Source: Novosphingobium sp. MD-1
Lineage (GTDB): Bacteria > Pseudomonadota > Alphaproteobacteria > Sphingomonadales > Sphingomonadaceae
Assembly (NCBI RefSeq): GCF_001014975.1
Contig: NZ_BBXA01000013.1
Coordinates: 186,001-250,000, forward strand
Direction: 5' to 3'
DNA: 64,000 bases
The notes beneath the pieces were generated by a model. The model had not been told where the DNA came from. It did no database searches and saw nothing but the letters and a program-made list of their open reading frames with translations. The translations under genes and the position numbers were made by a program. Of this stretch, positions 26,199 through 34,914 are shown piece by piece (within the stretch, counting starts at the first letter, position 1; each line of letters begins with the position of its first letter).

Positions 26199-26892
26199 AG
26201 CCCGGCCATGGCGGGGTGATGCCTGGCGGGTGGTGGAAGCCCAGCACCGCATCTCCACCAACCGTCTGGCCGATGGGCTGGCGGATCAGGCGCGGCTCGA
26301 AATGCTGGCGGACGCGGTCAAGCCCGATCTGCCGCCGGAAACGCGCGGGCTGCACTACCTGCTTGCTTCGCCCTTCCGTTATGGCCATCGCAACGAAAGC
26401 CGCTTCCGCCGCGCGAACGAACGCCCCGGCATCTTCTACGCGGCCGAGCGCGAGGCCACGGCCATCGCTGAAACGGCTTATTGGCGCTTGCGTTTCTTCC
26501 AGCGGTCCCCCGGGTTTGTACCGCCTTCGACCACGAGCGAACACACCAGTTTCACCGCCGCGCTGGCGACGGCTTCGGCGCTCGACCTGACACTTCCGCC
26601 TTTCGACAACGAAGCGGCGCGCTGGATCGATCCGTTGGACTACACGGCCTGCCAGGATCTTGCCGCGCAGGCGCGCGAAGCCCGGATCGCGCTGATCCGC
26701 ACCCGCTCCGCGCGCGATCCCGGTGGCGGGTGCAATCTGGTGCTGTTCGATCCGGCGGCCTTCGCGCGCCAGCAACCGGTGATCCGCCGGACATGGCACT
26801 TGCGCCATGAAGGCGGCCGGCTGCTCGCTCTGGCGGCCTTTCCGGCGGAGGAGCGCTTTGTCTTCACCGCCGCCCAGTTCGGGCTTGGCTGA
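26170..26892 (+). CDS. RES-domain toxin (NAD+-degrading type)
   Basis: A 240-residue RES-domain protein. RES toxins deplete cellular NAD+ and are related in fold to ADP-ribosyltransferases. Visible features are AWRVVEAQHRISTNRL near the start, RFRRANERPGIFYAAEREATAIAETAYWR in the core and GCNLVLFDP toward the C-terminus. It overlaps the antitoxin gene and is convergent with the AraC gene. The pair looks intact, so it is probably a functional type II toxin-antitoxin module inside the catabolic region. Confidence 0.85.
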   Translation: MWTPTALASEARPWRGDAWRVVEAQHRISTNRLADGLADQARLEMLADAVKPDLPPETRGLHYLLASPFRYGHRNESRFRRANERPGIFYAAEREATAIAETAYWRLRFFQRSPGFVPPSTTSEHTSFTAALATASALDLTLPPFDNEAARWIDPLDYTACQDLAAQAREARIALIRTRSARDPGGGCNLVLFDPAAFARQQPVIRRTWHLRHEGGRLLALAAFPAEERFVFTAAQFGLG

Positions 26893-26907
26893 GATGCGCT
26901 TTCGCGA

Positions 26908-27948
26908 TCAGCGGCCGGACATGCGCTTCAGCGTCATCGACGGCCGCTCGCCGAACCGTTCGAGGTAATCGCGGGCGAATTTCGACAGGTGGGTGAAACC
27001 ACAGGCCAGCGCAACTTCTGTGACAGAAACGCCGGTATCGGCGCCCTCGCGCAATTGCCGCCGTGCCAGATCGAGCCGGTGGTTCTTGAGATAGAGCATC
27101 GGCGTGGTGTTGCGGAAGCGCCGGAAGCCCGCATGGAGCGACCGCGCGCTGACACCGGAAACGACGATCATTTCTTCCAGCGTGATCGGCGCTTGCGCGT
27201 GTTCGTGGATGAACTCCTCGACCCGGCGCACGTAATAGGGGGCGGGGCACGAAGCCGGCGCGTCGAACAGGTCGGAATGGTTATGGGGCACGGCGGCCAG
27301 CAACAGCCGCTGGAGCGTCTCCTCTACCGCGCCGCTTGCCCGCGCATGGTTGAACCCGCTCAACCCGGTTTCGATGCCGGAATCGAGATTGTCGCACACG
27401 GTGCGAACAAGCTGCGCGAACGCGGCGGCCGCGCCTTCGAGCCGAACCGGTTGCGGCGAGAAATGAAGGTCGCCCGGCCGAAACCCCAGTTCCTGCGCCA
27501 GAATGGCCTCCAGCCCGCTCTTGTCCATCTTGACGGTGAAGTGCTTGTAGCCGTCTCCGAACATCTGCCGGACCTTGGCGTCGGGGCCAAGCACGCACAT
27601 CTGGCCGGGGTGCAGCTCGAAGGTCGCGTTATCCTGCGTGATCTGCGCGACGCCGCGCAGCGAGAACTGGACAAGATAGAGCACGTCGGTCGGCGGGATG
27701 TTCACCACCACCCGGCCATAGGGGTTGCCGTAGTCTGTGGCGTTGAACGTGACCGACTTGAGCGAGGCCTGATGGTGCCGGAAGGCAAGGGGCGGGTTGC
27801 CGCCTTCCACCCGCAGGTCGTGCGGGCAGAACATGCGGCTCATGTGATCATGAACCTCGTTGATATCGCGTGTCGCGAGGCGCGTCAGGCTGGGCAGCGG
27901 AAGATCGCTGCCATCCCAAGAGCGGACAGAAGTCATGGCTGGGATCAT
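26908..27948 (-). CDS. AraC-family transcriptional regulator (1 of 2)
   Basis: A 346-residue regulator with an N-terminal AraC-like ligand-binding/cupin region (about 1-220) and a C-terminal double helix-turn-helix: EEMIVVSGVSARSLHAGFRRF and SVTEVALACGFTHLSKFARDYLERFGERPS. It is paralogous to the AraC protein at 47471. GGAGG ten bases before the ATG supports the start. It follows the racemase-like gene by 43 bases on the same strand, so the two are likely cotranscribed. By position it may control Rieske cassette C, whose promoter region is shared with that operon. Confidence 0.87.
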   Translation of the reverse strand: MIPAMTSVRSWDGSDLPLPSLTRLATRDINEVHDHMSRMFCPHDLRVEGGNPPLAFRHHQASLKSVTFNATDYGNPYGRVVVNIPPTDVLYLVQFSLRGVAQITQDNATFELHPGQMCVLGPDAKVRQMFGDGYKHFTVKMDKSGLEAILAQELGFRPGDLHFSPQPVRLEGAAAAFAQLVRTVCDNLDSGIETGLSGFNHARASGAVEETLQRLLLAAVPHNHSDLFDAPASCPAPYYVRRVEEFIHEHAQAPITLEEMIVVSGVSARSLHAGFRRFRNTTPMLYLKNHRLDLARRQLREGADTGVSVTEVALACGFTHLSKFARDYLERFGERPSMTLKRMSGR

Positions 27949-27991
27949 TATCGTTGGACCTCCGCTTGAGCTGGTCGATTCCGCTCCCGAT

Positions 27992-28732
27992 TCACGCTGC
28001 TTCGAAGACGTTGTCGATGATCCTCTCCGGCGGCGCAAAGCCCTTTCTACTATGGGACAGGCCAAGGTCGATCAAAGTTTCGCACGCCTTGAATGCGACG
28101 AGACCCGGATTGAGCACCGGCACGGGCAGGTGCGCGGCGAGATAGGCGTGCGACTGGTGCATGGTGGTCGATCCCAGCACCAGCACGTCCGCCCCGTCCT
28201 CCTCGATCGCACGACGCGCGGCGTCCATCAGCAGCGGGAAGACGCTGTCCTCCTTGCCCGCCAGCAGTTCGGCGGTATCGGGGCGCACGCCGATCGAGCG
28301 GATCGCGGCGAGGCGGTGGTGCAGTCCCTGTTCGGTCAGGACCTTGTCATAGAGCCAGCGCCAGTTATCCCACATCGAAAGGATCGCGAATTTCTTGCCG
28401 AGCTGGCAGGCGAGATGATAGGTCGCCTGTGCCGTGCCGACCACGGGGATGGTCAACCGCGACCGCAGCGCCGCCACGCCGGAATCGCTCATCGAATTGA
28501 TGCAGACCGCGCTGAAGTCCTCCTCCTCCGCGCGGCATCCCGCCTCCAGGCAGAAGGCATCGGCGATCGTGCCTTCATAGAGGGAATCGAGCGTCGCCCC
28601 GCCGCGCGCCGCGCAGGCGAACTCGATGGCGATGTCCGGCCGGACCAGCCCGGCGGGGATCTGGCTGGCGAATGCGGCAAGGGCTTGCTGCGGCACCGGC
28701 ACGGGAACGATCATCTTGATGCGATGGGTCAT
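27992..28732 (-). CDS. Asp/Glu racemase-fold protein lacking both catalytic cysteines
   Basis: A 246-residue member of the Asp/Glu/hydantoin racemase superfamily. Aligned with the bona fide homologue at 7718, the first catalytic Cys is Ser80 (INSMSDSG against IDCMGDPG) and the second is Ser188 (VLGSTTMH against VLGCTGF). It therefore cannot use the usual two-thiol mechanism and is probably a different enzyme, for example a decarboxylase, isomerase or hydrolase on the same fold, or non-catalytic. GGAGAA precedes the ATG. It is divergent from Rieske cassette C and upstream of an AraC regulator. Confidence 0.85.
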   Translation of the reverse strand: MTHRIKMIVPVPVPQQALAAFASQIPAGLVRPDIAIEFACAARGGATLDSLYEGTIADAFCLEAGCRAEEEDFSAVCINSMSDSGVAALRSRLTIPVVGTAQATYHLACQLGKKFAILSMWDNWRWLYDKVLTEQGLHHRLAAIRSIGVRPDTAELLAGKEDSVFPLLMDAARRAIEEDGADVLVLGSTTMHQSHAYLAAHLPVPVLNPGLVAFKACETLIDLGLSHSRKGFAPPERIIDNVFEAA

Positions 28733-28859
28733 GAACGGTTCTCCGGGTATCGCCTTGCGCCAGCGCTCCCTGCGGCGCCGGGTGGCAAAATTTCCCTGAT
28801 TCCGGTAGAAGCGTGATGCCTGAGGTTTGCCGCGTCCAATACTGAATCTGCGCCACTTC

Positions 28860-28874
28860 ATACCTAACAGGTAT
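28860..28874. promoter_or_regulatory. ATAC-N7-GTAT LysR-type operator in the cassette C promoter region
   Basis: The perfect inverted repeat ATACCT-AAC-AGGTAT equals ATAC-N7-GTAT, the consensus of BenM/CatM-type regulators. It lies in the 302-bp divergent gap (28733-29034) between the racemase-fold gene and cassette C, which otherwise shows no gene. A similar site is found before catB (44172). A TTATAT stretch follows it directly and could be part of a promoter. Confidence 0.6.
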
Positions 28875-29034
28875 TATATCCCATCGAAGTGTCGGGTTCG
28901 CGCGGCCTGTCCGTTGCCGGCGCGGATCGTGTCGAAATTCCGCACTCAGCGGTCACCGGTTGCAGGGGCGGGATAGCGTTCCGGCGCGGCGTTCCCGCAG
29001 TCTTCTCATGCCGTGGCGCGACAGGGAGGGCTGT

Positions 29035-29391
29035 GTGGAACGCGAATTGCCTGAAGGGTTTGAAGATCTTCTGCCGTTCCTGGACTGGGCAAGACCCACC
29101 GAGCGGGAACGCAACGACAAGCGCTGGTCGTCCTCGCTCGAAGAGAGCCAGGTGTTCTACGATACCATGCTGGAGCGCAGCCCCGCCGCCTTTGAATATT
29201 TCGGACAGCGGCCCCTGTCGGAAATCGACGGGGCGGATCGCACTCTTCTCGACATGTGCCTTGCCCTCGCGGAATGTTCCGCCACGATCGAGATGTATGG
29301 CGATCCCGCGCCCAAATACGTCTTCCCGATCTCCCGTTTCGTCCCCACGCATGACGCCTGGCCGCTGGCCGGCAAGGGAGCCGCCGCATGA
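29035..29391 (+). CDS. Rieske-associated ~120-residue protein, copy C (uncharacterised)
   Basis: A 118-residue protein of the same family as copies A and B: LPEGFEDL (5-12), WA (18-19), FY (41-42), EMYGD (86-90) and RFVPTH (101-106). The GTG start was chosen because AGGGAGGG lies four bases upstream and the N-terminus then matches the paralogues; an ATG 27 bases earlier is possible. Unlike A and B it precedes its oxygenase gene, which it overlaps by four bases (ATGA). It is the most divergent copy, with Met and Asp in place of Leu and Gly in ELYGG. Confidence 0.75.
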   Translation: MERELPEGFEDLLPFLDWARPTERERNDKRWSSSLEESQVFYDTMLERSPAAFEYFGQRPLSEIDGADRTLLDMCLALAECSATIEMYGDPAPKYVFPISRFVPTHDAWPLAGKGAAA

Positions 29392-30578
29392 GCACCGCAC
29401 CGTGCCGTTTCATGGATCGCTATCCCGAAGAGGGCCGCGGCCCGATCCCGGTCGAGCGCTATACCTCCCAGGAATACTTCGATCTGGAGCGCGAGCGGGT
29501 GTTCCGCCGCAAGTGGCTCAACGTCGGCCGCGTGGAACAGGCGCCCAATCCGGGCGATTATTTCGTCGCCGACCTCAAGATCCTCGACACGTCGCTGCTG
29601 GTGATCCGCGGCAAGGACGGAGAATATCGCGCGTTCCACAATATGTGTTCGCACCGTGGCGCGCCGGTGGCATGGGATGCGGAAGGGTCATGCCGCGGCT
29701 ATCTGGCCTGCCGCTTCCATGGCTGGGTCTATGACACCACTGGCAAGCTGGTGCAGATCACCGATGCCGAGAACTTCCCCGGCGTGAACCCGGCGGAAAA
29801 TGGCCTCACGCCGGTTCATTGCGCCATCTGGAAGGGCTTCATCTTCGTCAATCTGGCGGACCGGCCCGAACAGACGCTGCTCGAATACCTGGGACCGGTG
29901 GCGGACGAGATCGGGCGGTTCGACTTCGAAGGCTATACGCCCGCGTTTTCTTACCGCATCGACGAGCAGGTCAACTGGAAGACCCTGCAGGAAGCCCAGC
30001 TCGAAGGCTGGCACTTGCCCTACCTGCACGAAAAGACGCTGGCACGCGCGGTCAAGATCGATGGCAACCAGTATCGCCACACCGCGATTGAACTGCATGG
30101 TTTGCACGGCGTACTGGGTTCGCCGCCGCCCGATTCCTTCACGCCCCCGCCTACCGCGCTGCTTGCCAGCCGTTTCGGCACGGGTACGGTGCAGGCCTTC
30201 GGGACCAAGGTCGAAAACGCCGGCGAAGGCTATCGCTTCCGGGGCTCGTTCGATTTCTGGCACATCTTCCCGAACTTCTTCGTCGGGCTGCTGAACGGCT
30301 TGTTCTTCACCTTCAACATCTGGCCGGTTGCGGTCGATCGTAGCGTGTGGGAGATCAAGGGCTATTATCCTCCGGTGCGCACCGCCGGGGAACTCTTCGC
30401 GCGCGAATATTCCAAGATCGGCCTGCGCGATCCGATGATGGAAGACTGTTTCACCCACGAACTGATCTGCGCGCAACTCAAGTCCGGCGCCAAGAACCAC
30501 ATCTTCTTCCAGGACGAGGAGATGCTGGCCCGGCACCTCAGCAATGGCGTCGATCGTTGCGTGCGGGGCCTGGCCTGA
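29388..30578 (+). CDS. Rieske non-heme iron oxygenase alpha subunit, cassette C
   Basis: An oxygenase of 396 residues. The Rieske ligands are Cys87, His89, Cys108 and His111; the iron ligands His209 and His214 lie in EGWHLPYLH, with Glu206 at the bridging position. The N-terminus (RYPEEGRGPIPVERYTSQEYFDLERERVF) closely matches cassette B. The active-site helix QEAQLEGWH differs strongly from the others, pointing to a different substrate. It is translationally coupled to the small protein upstream. No SnoaL-like, ferredoxin or reductase gene is attached, so electrons must come from elsewhere. Confidence 0.9.
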   Translation: MSTAPCRFMDRYPEEGRGPIPVERYTSQEYFDLERERVFRRKWLNVGRVEQAPNPGDYFVADLKILDTSLLVIRGKDGEYRAFHNMCSHRGAPVAWDAEGSCRGYLACRFHGWVYDTTGKLVQITDAENFPGVNPAENGLTPVHCAIWKGFIFVNLADRPEQTLLEYLGPVADEIGRFDFEGYTPAFSYRIDEQVNWKTLQEAQLEGWHLPYLHEKTLARAVKIDGNQYRHTAIELHGLHGVLGSPPPDSFTPPPTALLASRFGTGTVQAFGTKVENAGEGYRFRGSFDFWHIFPNFFVGLLNGLFFTFNIWPVAVDRSVWEIKGYYPPVRTAGELFAREYSKIGLRDPMMEDCFTHELICAQLKSGAKNHIFFQDEEMLARHLSNGVDRCVRGLA

Positions 30579-30590
30579 AGGGCCAGTGTC

Positions 30591-31574
30591 TTAACCGGAT
30601 TGCAGCGCAATAACGGGTTTACCGCTCCGATCGCGCCTTTGAAGACTGCGGAAGGCGTCCGTTGATGCGGCGAAATCGTGTTTGCAGATGGGCGGAGAGG
30701 CAAGTTCGCCGCGTGCGATCCGGTCCAGAAGGGTCTTGACCCGTTCGGCAAAGCGGTCCGGTTCGCTTTCGGCAAAATCGCGGATGTCCACGCCCAGCAG
30801 ATCGGCATTCTTCAGCAGGGCCAGATTGACGGGCAACGCGGGAATCCCGCCGGCGGCAAAGCCGATGACGAGGTGGCGCCCGCGCTTGGCCAGACTGCGA
30901 AAAGCCGGTTCGGTCAGCGGTCCACCCAAGGGATCGACTACCACGTCCGGCGCCTTGCCCGACAGGACCGTCCGCAATTCATCCCGCCAGCCCGGCGCGG
31001 ACAGATCGACCGTCGCCATCGCACCCCTTGCCATGGCGGCGTCCCGTCGATGGTCAGCAGAAACGCCGGCGACCGGGATCGCTCCGTTCGCCCGGGCGAT
31101 TTGCATGGCTGCGCCGCCCACGCCGCCGTTCGCGCCCAGAACGAAAACCGTCTCGCCGGGCTGCAGGCGGCCGCGCACGTTCAGGGCGTAATCGGCTGTG
31201 GCGTAATCGAGCACCACCGCGGCGGCGGTCTCGAGGGGTACGCGATCGGGCACCGCAACAAGGGCGCCGGTCGGGACCGTGCAGTATTCGGCAAGGCCGC
31301 CACCCATCCGCCAGGCGACGACGCGCTGGCCCGCCGACCACCCGGTCACCCCTTCGCCGACGGCATCGATCGTGCCGGCGATCTCGCCGCCGGGAACATA
31401 GGGCAGCGGGGGTTTCCACTGGTACTGGCCAGCGATGAGCAGCCCGTCGACGAAGCCCAGGCCCACCGCGTTGACGCGCAGACGCACTTCCCCGCTCGCC
31501 GGTTGCGGCACGGGCGCTTCATCCAGCACGAGCGCATCGATACCATCGAGACGGTGGACCGCGACGCGCTTCAT
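30591..31574 (-). CDS. Zinc-independent MDR oxidoreductase (quinone oxidoreductase-like)
   Basis: A 327-residue medium-chain dehydrogenase/reductase of the NADPH:quinone oxidoreductase/enoyl reductase type. The Rossmann motif TVFVLGANGGVGGAAMQIA is clear, and the zinc-ligand Cys clusters of alcohol dehydrogenases are absent. The ATG overlaps the P450 stop (ATGA), making it the last gene of the Baeyer-Villiger monooxygenase-P450-MDR operon. A role in reducing an enone intermediate or in electron supply is possible; neither is shown by the sequence. Confidence 0.87.
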   Translation of the reverse strand: MKRVAVHRLDGIDALVLDEAPVPQPASGEVRLRVNAVGLGFVDGLLIAGQYQWKPPLPYVPGGEIAGTIDAVGEGVTGWSAGQRVVAWRMGGGLAEYCTVPTGALVAVPDRVPLETAAAVVLDYATADYALNVRGRLQPGETVFVLGANGGVGGAAMQIARANGAIPVAGVSADHRRDAAMARGAMATVDLSAPGWRDELRTVLSGKAPDVVVDPLGGPLTEPAFRSLAKRGRHLVIGFAAGGIPALPVNLALLKNADLLGVDIRDFAESEPDRFAERVKTLLDRIARGELASPPICKHDFAASTDAFRSLQRRDRSGKPVIALQSG

Positions 31575-32821
31575 GCGGGCGCATCCCAAGTGGCCTTAAG
31601 CGACATCAGGCCACGAAACAGGAAGTTTTCGCGCCAGTGGGCATTCGCGCTATCCACGCGCATGTGCGGCAACGTGCGCGCGAGGTGTTCGAAAGCGACG
31701 CGCGCCTCGATCCGGGCCAGTTCGGCGCCCACGCAGAAGTGGATGCCGCCGCCGAAGGTCAGGTGACCAGCATCCCCGCGCGCAATGTCGAAGGCATCGG
31801 GATCGGCGAACTTGCGCGGATCACGGTTGGCTGCGCCGATCAAGGTCAGCACCCGTTGCCCGGCGCGGACCGGGTGATCGCCGATCGTGGTGTCGGCCAG
31901 CGCGGTGCGGTAGGTGGCGATCAGCGAGCTTTGGTGGCGCAGCGCTTCCTCGCAGGCGCCCGATGCCATGCCGCCGGGGTCAGCAACCAGCCTGGCCCAC
32001 TGTTCGGGATGAGCGTGCAGGGCGTGAAGGCCATTGCCGATGATGTTGGCGGTGGTTTCGAAGCCCGCCCCGAACAGGCCGATCGTGACGGTAATCGCCT
32101 CATGCACCGACAGCCCGTCCGGCTCCTGCCCGGTGCGGGCCAGCGCGGTGAGCAGGTCATCGCGCGGGTTGGCAAGGCGGTCGGCGAATTGCGCCTCGAA
32201 GAAGGCTTCGAGTTCCAGGATGCGGCGGTTGGCGAGCGCCAGTTCGGCGGGACTCAGGATGCGCGCCTCGAACACAGTGAAGGCTTCCGGGATGGCCGCG
32301 ATCAGCTCGGCCATTTCGGGGGCTTCGTAATCGATGCCCATCAGGTCGCAGATGACCATGACCGGGAACTTGTAGGCGAATTCGGTAATCAGGTCGGCGT
32401 GGCCGCGCGCCTGGAAACCATCCGTCAGCTCCCGCGCGATTTCACGGATGCGTGGCTCCATCGCGCGAACCCGCTTCGCGGTCAGCGAACCCACCACCAG
32501 ATTGCGGATGCGCGTATGCTGCGGCGGGTCCTGCATGATGAAGACTTCGGATAGCCAGCGGTAGGCGGGATTGGCCAGTACGTCGAAGTCCGGCCCATAG
32601 AACAGGCGCAGGTTCGCCGCGAAATCGCCGGTGCCGAAATCCGTGCGGTTCATCAGCACATCGCGCACGTGTTCGTGCCGCGAAACCACCCAGTAGCCAT
32701 ATTTGGACCAGTGGAACGGATCGCGTTCGCGCAGGGCGGTGAAAGTGGGCCAGGGATCGGGGATCAGCGCCGGGTCCGAAGTATCGAGCGGAGGGATGGT
32801 CGCTGCGGTATCGATGTCCAT
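31571..32821 (-). CDS. Cytochrome P450 (bacterial class I, soluble)
   Basis: A 416-residue soluble P450. The heme-thiolate motif is FGGGIHFCVG with Cys363. The I-helix oxygen-activation motif is AGFETT (252-257), with Glu-Thr rather than Asp-Thr, as in many CYP107/109-like enzymes. The ExxR motif is Glu292 to Arg295. GGGGAGAG precedes the ATG. It lies between the Baeyer-Villiger enzyme and the MDR gene, so it probably hydroxylates the same carbon skeleton, for example a terpenoid or alicyclic substrate. No dedicated ferredoxin is adjacent. Confidence 0.92.
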   Translation of the reverse strand: MDIDTAATIPPLDTSDPALIPDPWPTFTALRERDPFHWSKYGYWVVSRHEHVRDVLMNRTDFGTGDFAANLRLFYGPDFDVLANPAYRWLSEVFIMQDPPQHTRIRNLVVGSLTAKRVRAMEPRIREIARELTDGFQARGHADLITEFAYKFPVMVICDLMGIDYEAPEMAELIAAIPEAFTVFEARILSPAELALANRRILELEAFFEAQFADRLANPRDDLLTALARTGQEPDGLSVHEAITVTIGLFGAGFETTANIIGNGLHALHAHPEQWARLVADPGGMASGACEEALRHQSSLIATYRTALADTTIGDHPVRAGQRVLTLIGAANRDPRKFADPDAFDIARGDAGHLTFGGGIHFCVGAELARIEARVAFEHLARTLPHMRVDSANAHWRENFLFRGLMSLKATWDAPA

Positions 32822-32868
32822 GCCGTTCTCTCTCCCCTTTCAACCCGGTTGTTTGACCCCGCCGCGCG

Positions 32869-34821
32869 TCAGGCGGCCTGTTCGGCCTTGTCCGTGGGCG
32901 TTCCGGTGAATCTCAGGTCTTCCGCCTTCGCCTCGCGCGTCATCCGCCAGAAGGCATCGTTGCGCCAAGGCGTGATGGCGATCACCCGGCCGCGCGAATT
33001 GCGATACCAGTTGGTGGCGCCGGGATGCGTCCACACCAGCTTTTCGTGCGCCGCGTCGATCTTGGTCTTGTAGTCGCCATAGACGTCCTCGCGCACCTCG
33101 ACCGCGTCCGCGCCCGATTTCACCAGCGCCTCGATCACGCGGGTGGCGTAATGCGCCTGGTTTTCGATGTTGCGGATCATGCTGCCGCCGTGGCCGGAAC
33201 CGACGTTGGGGCCAAGCAGGATGAAGAAGTTTGGAAAGCCCGGAACCAGCGTGCCGAGATAGGCGGCGGCGTTGTCGCCCTCCCAGAAATCGCGCAGCAC
33301 GCGCCCCTCCCGCCCGATCACGTCATAGGAGCCGAGCACGTTGGCTGCCTGGAAGCCGGTGGCCAGGATCAGCACGTCCGCCTCGAACGCCTCGCCATCC
33401 TGCGCGATCAGTGTGGTGCCGCGCACTTCCGCGAGGCGTTGCGGCACGAGCCGCACGTGCGGCTTGCGCAGCGTGCGATACCAGCCGTTGTCGAGCAGCA
33501 TGCGCTTCGCGAACGGGGGATAGTCGGGCAGCACCAGCGGCAACAGGTCCTGCCGTTCGCCCAGCTCCTCGCGCACGTAGCGGGTGAAGAACTCGCGATG
33601 GCCGTCGTTGATCGCGTTGACGGCGCGCGCCGGTTCCGCCCAGTCGGGATCGCGGAACAGCGTGCCGTGCACGCGATCATTGAACGTCCACGACAGGCGC
33701 TGTTCCACCCACGCGCGGTATAGCGGCACCACCTGCATCAGATAGCGCACGCCGGTCGGCACGGGCTTGCGGAACTGGGGGAAGGGCGCGGCCCATTGTT
33801 TGGAGCGCGCGAATAGCGTCAGCTCGGCAACCTCGTCGGCAATCGCCGGCACCACCTGCATCGCCGAAGCGCCATTGCCGACGACAGCTACGCGCTTGCC
33901 CTTCAGGTCGATATCCTGCGGCCAGTCGCTGGTGTGTACGATCTGGCCGGCGAAGCCGGAGAGGCCCTTGATGTCGGGCACGACCGGCATGTTGAGAATG
34001 CCCACCGCGCTCATCACGATGTCGGTGTGGTGGATTTCCTGCTGGCCATCCCCGGTGCGCACGGTGACCTGCCACTGGTTCCGGTCCGCCAGCCATTCGG
34101 CGCGCTCGACCTTGGTGCCGAAGCGGACGCGATCATAGAGCCCCGTCTCCCGAGCGGTTTCAAGCAGGTAGTTCTCGATCTCGTCGCGCAAGGGGAAGAA
34201 GGCCGACCAGTCGTTGGGGCGGAAAGAGAAGGTGTAGGTCAGGTTCGGCGTGTCGACACCGCAACCGGGATAGCGGTTTTCCCACCAGGTGCCGCCAAAT
34301 TCCGTGTTCTTTTCGAAGATCGTGTGCGCGATGCCCATTTCGCGCAGGCGCACCGCGGCGACCATGCCCGAAATGCCCGCGCCGATGATGATCGCCGTCA
34401 GCGGTTTTGCCGGGCGCGCCGGTTCCGGCGCGGGATCGAGGTGCATCGTCGCGGCGACGATGTCGCCATATTCGGGCGGCACGGCCTCGGTCATGGCGAC
34501 GGCCAGCATCGCGGCGAGGTCGGCATTGGCGGGGCGCGGCAGCGCGGGTTCTTGCCCTTCAGCCCAAGCGACGATGGCGGTCCATGCGGCGTCCCTGATC
34601 TCGCGCTGGGTATCCTCCGGCAGACCGCCGCTGTCGTTGTCGTCCAGCCCCTTGCCCCGGCGCGGCGCGTAGGGTGGTTCGAGATAGCGCCGGTCGCCGG
34701 TCAGCTGGACCAGCACCATCAGCAGGGCAGGGATATTGGCCTCATCCACGCCCTGCCGCAGCAGCGCGCGGTCGATTGTAGCGGCGGCAAAGGGGCGGTC
34801 GGTGATCTTCGGAGCGGTCAT
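32869..34821 (-). CDS. Baeyer-Villiger flavin monooxygenase with N-terminal extension
   Basis: A 650-residue class B flavoprotein that inserts oxygen next to a ketone to give an ester or lactone. It has a FAD-binding GAGISG (147-152), the Baeyer-Villiger fingerprint FAGQIVHTSDWP and an NADPH-binding GNGASA. The roughly 140-residue N-terminal extension before the FAD loop resembles 4-hydroxyacetophenone monooxygenase. GAGGA precedes the ATG, which was preferred to an upstream in-frame ATG. It is the first gene of an operon with P450 and MDR, and a sigma-70-like promoter lies directly upstream. Confidence 0.9.
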   Translation of the reverse strand: MTAPKITDRPFAAATIDRALLRQGVDEANIPALLMVLVQLTGDRRYLEPPYAPRRGKGLDDNDSGGLPEDTQREIRDAAWTAIVAWAEGQEPALPRPANADLAAMLAVAMTEAVPPEYGDIVAATMHLDPAPEPARPAKPLTAIIIGAGISGMVAAVRLREMGIAHTIFEKNTEFGGTWWENRYPGCGVDTPNLTYTFSFRPNDWSAFFPLRDEIENYLLETARETGLYDRVRFGTKVERAEWLADRNQWQVTVRTGDGQQEIHHTDIVMSAVGILNMPVVPDIKGLSGFAGQIVHTSDWPQDIDLKGKRVAVVGNGASAMQVVPAIADEVAELTLFARSKQWAAPFPQFRKPVPTGVRYLMQVVPLYRAWVEQRLSWTFNDRVHGTLFRDPDWAEPARAVNAINDGHREFFTRYVREELGERQDLLPLVLPDYPPFAKRMLLDNGWYRTLRKPHVRLVPQRLAEVRGTTLIAQDGEAFEADVLILATGFQAANVLGSYDVIGREGRVLRDFWEGDNAAAYLGTLVPGFPNFFILLGPNVGSGHGGSMIRNIENQAHYATRVIEALVKSGADAVEVREDVYGDYKTKIDAAHEKLVWTHPGATNWYRNSRGRVIAITPWRNDAFWRMTREAKAEDLRFTGTPTDKAEQAA

Positions 34822-34859
34822 GGCAATCCTCGTTGGCCGCACGTTCGGGCGAGCATCAT

Positions 34860-34901
34860 ACCTATAATAAGAAATATCTACCGATCAGTATATAGAGTCA
34901 A
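34860..34901 (-). promoter_or_regulatory. Promoter and candidate operator of the Baeyer-Villiger operon
   Basis: On the minus strand TTGACT (34901-34896) is followed after 17 bases by GATATT (34878-34873), a reasonable -35/-10 pair. The expected start site overlaps CTTATTATAGGT (34871-34860), which differs by one base from CTTATCATAGGT upstream of the iron alcohol dehydrogenase gene. Shared control by the TetR protein encoded between them is plausible. Confidence 0.55.
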
Positions 34902-34914
34902 TCGCAGACCGGTG

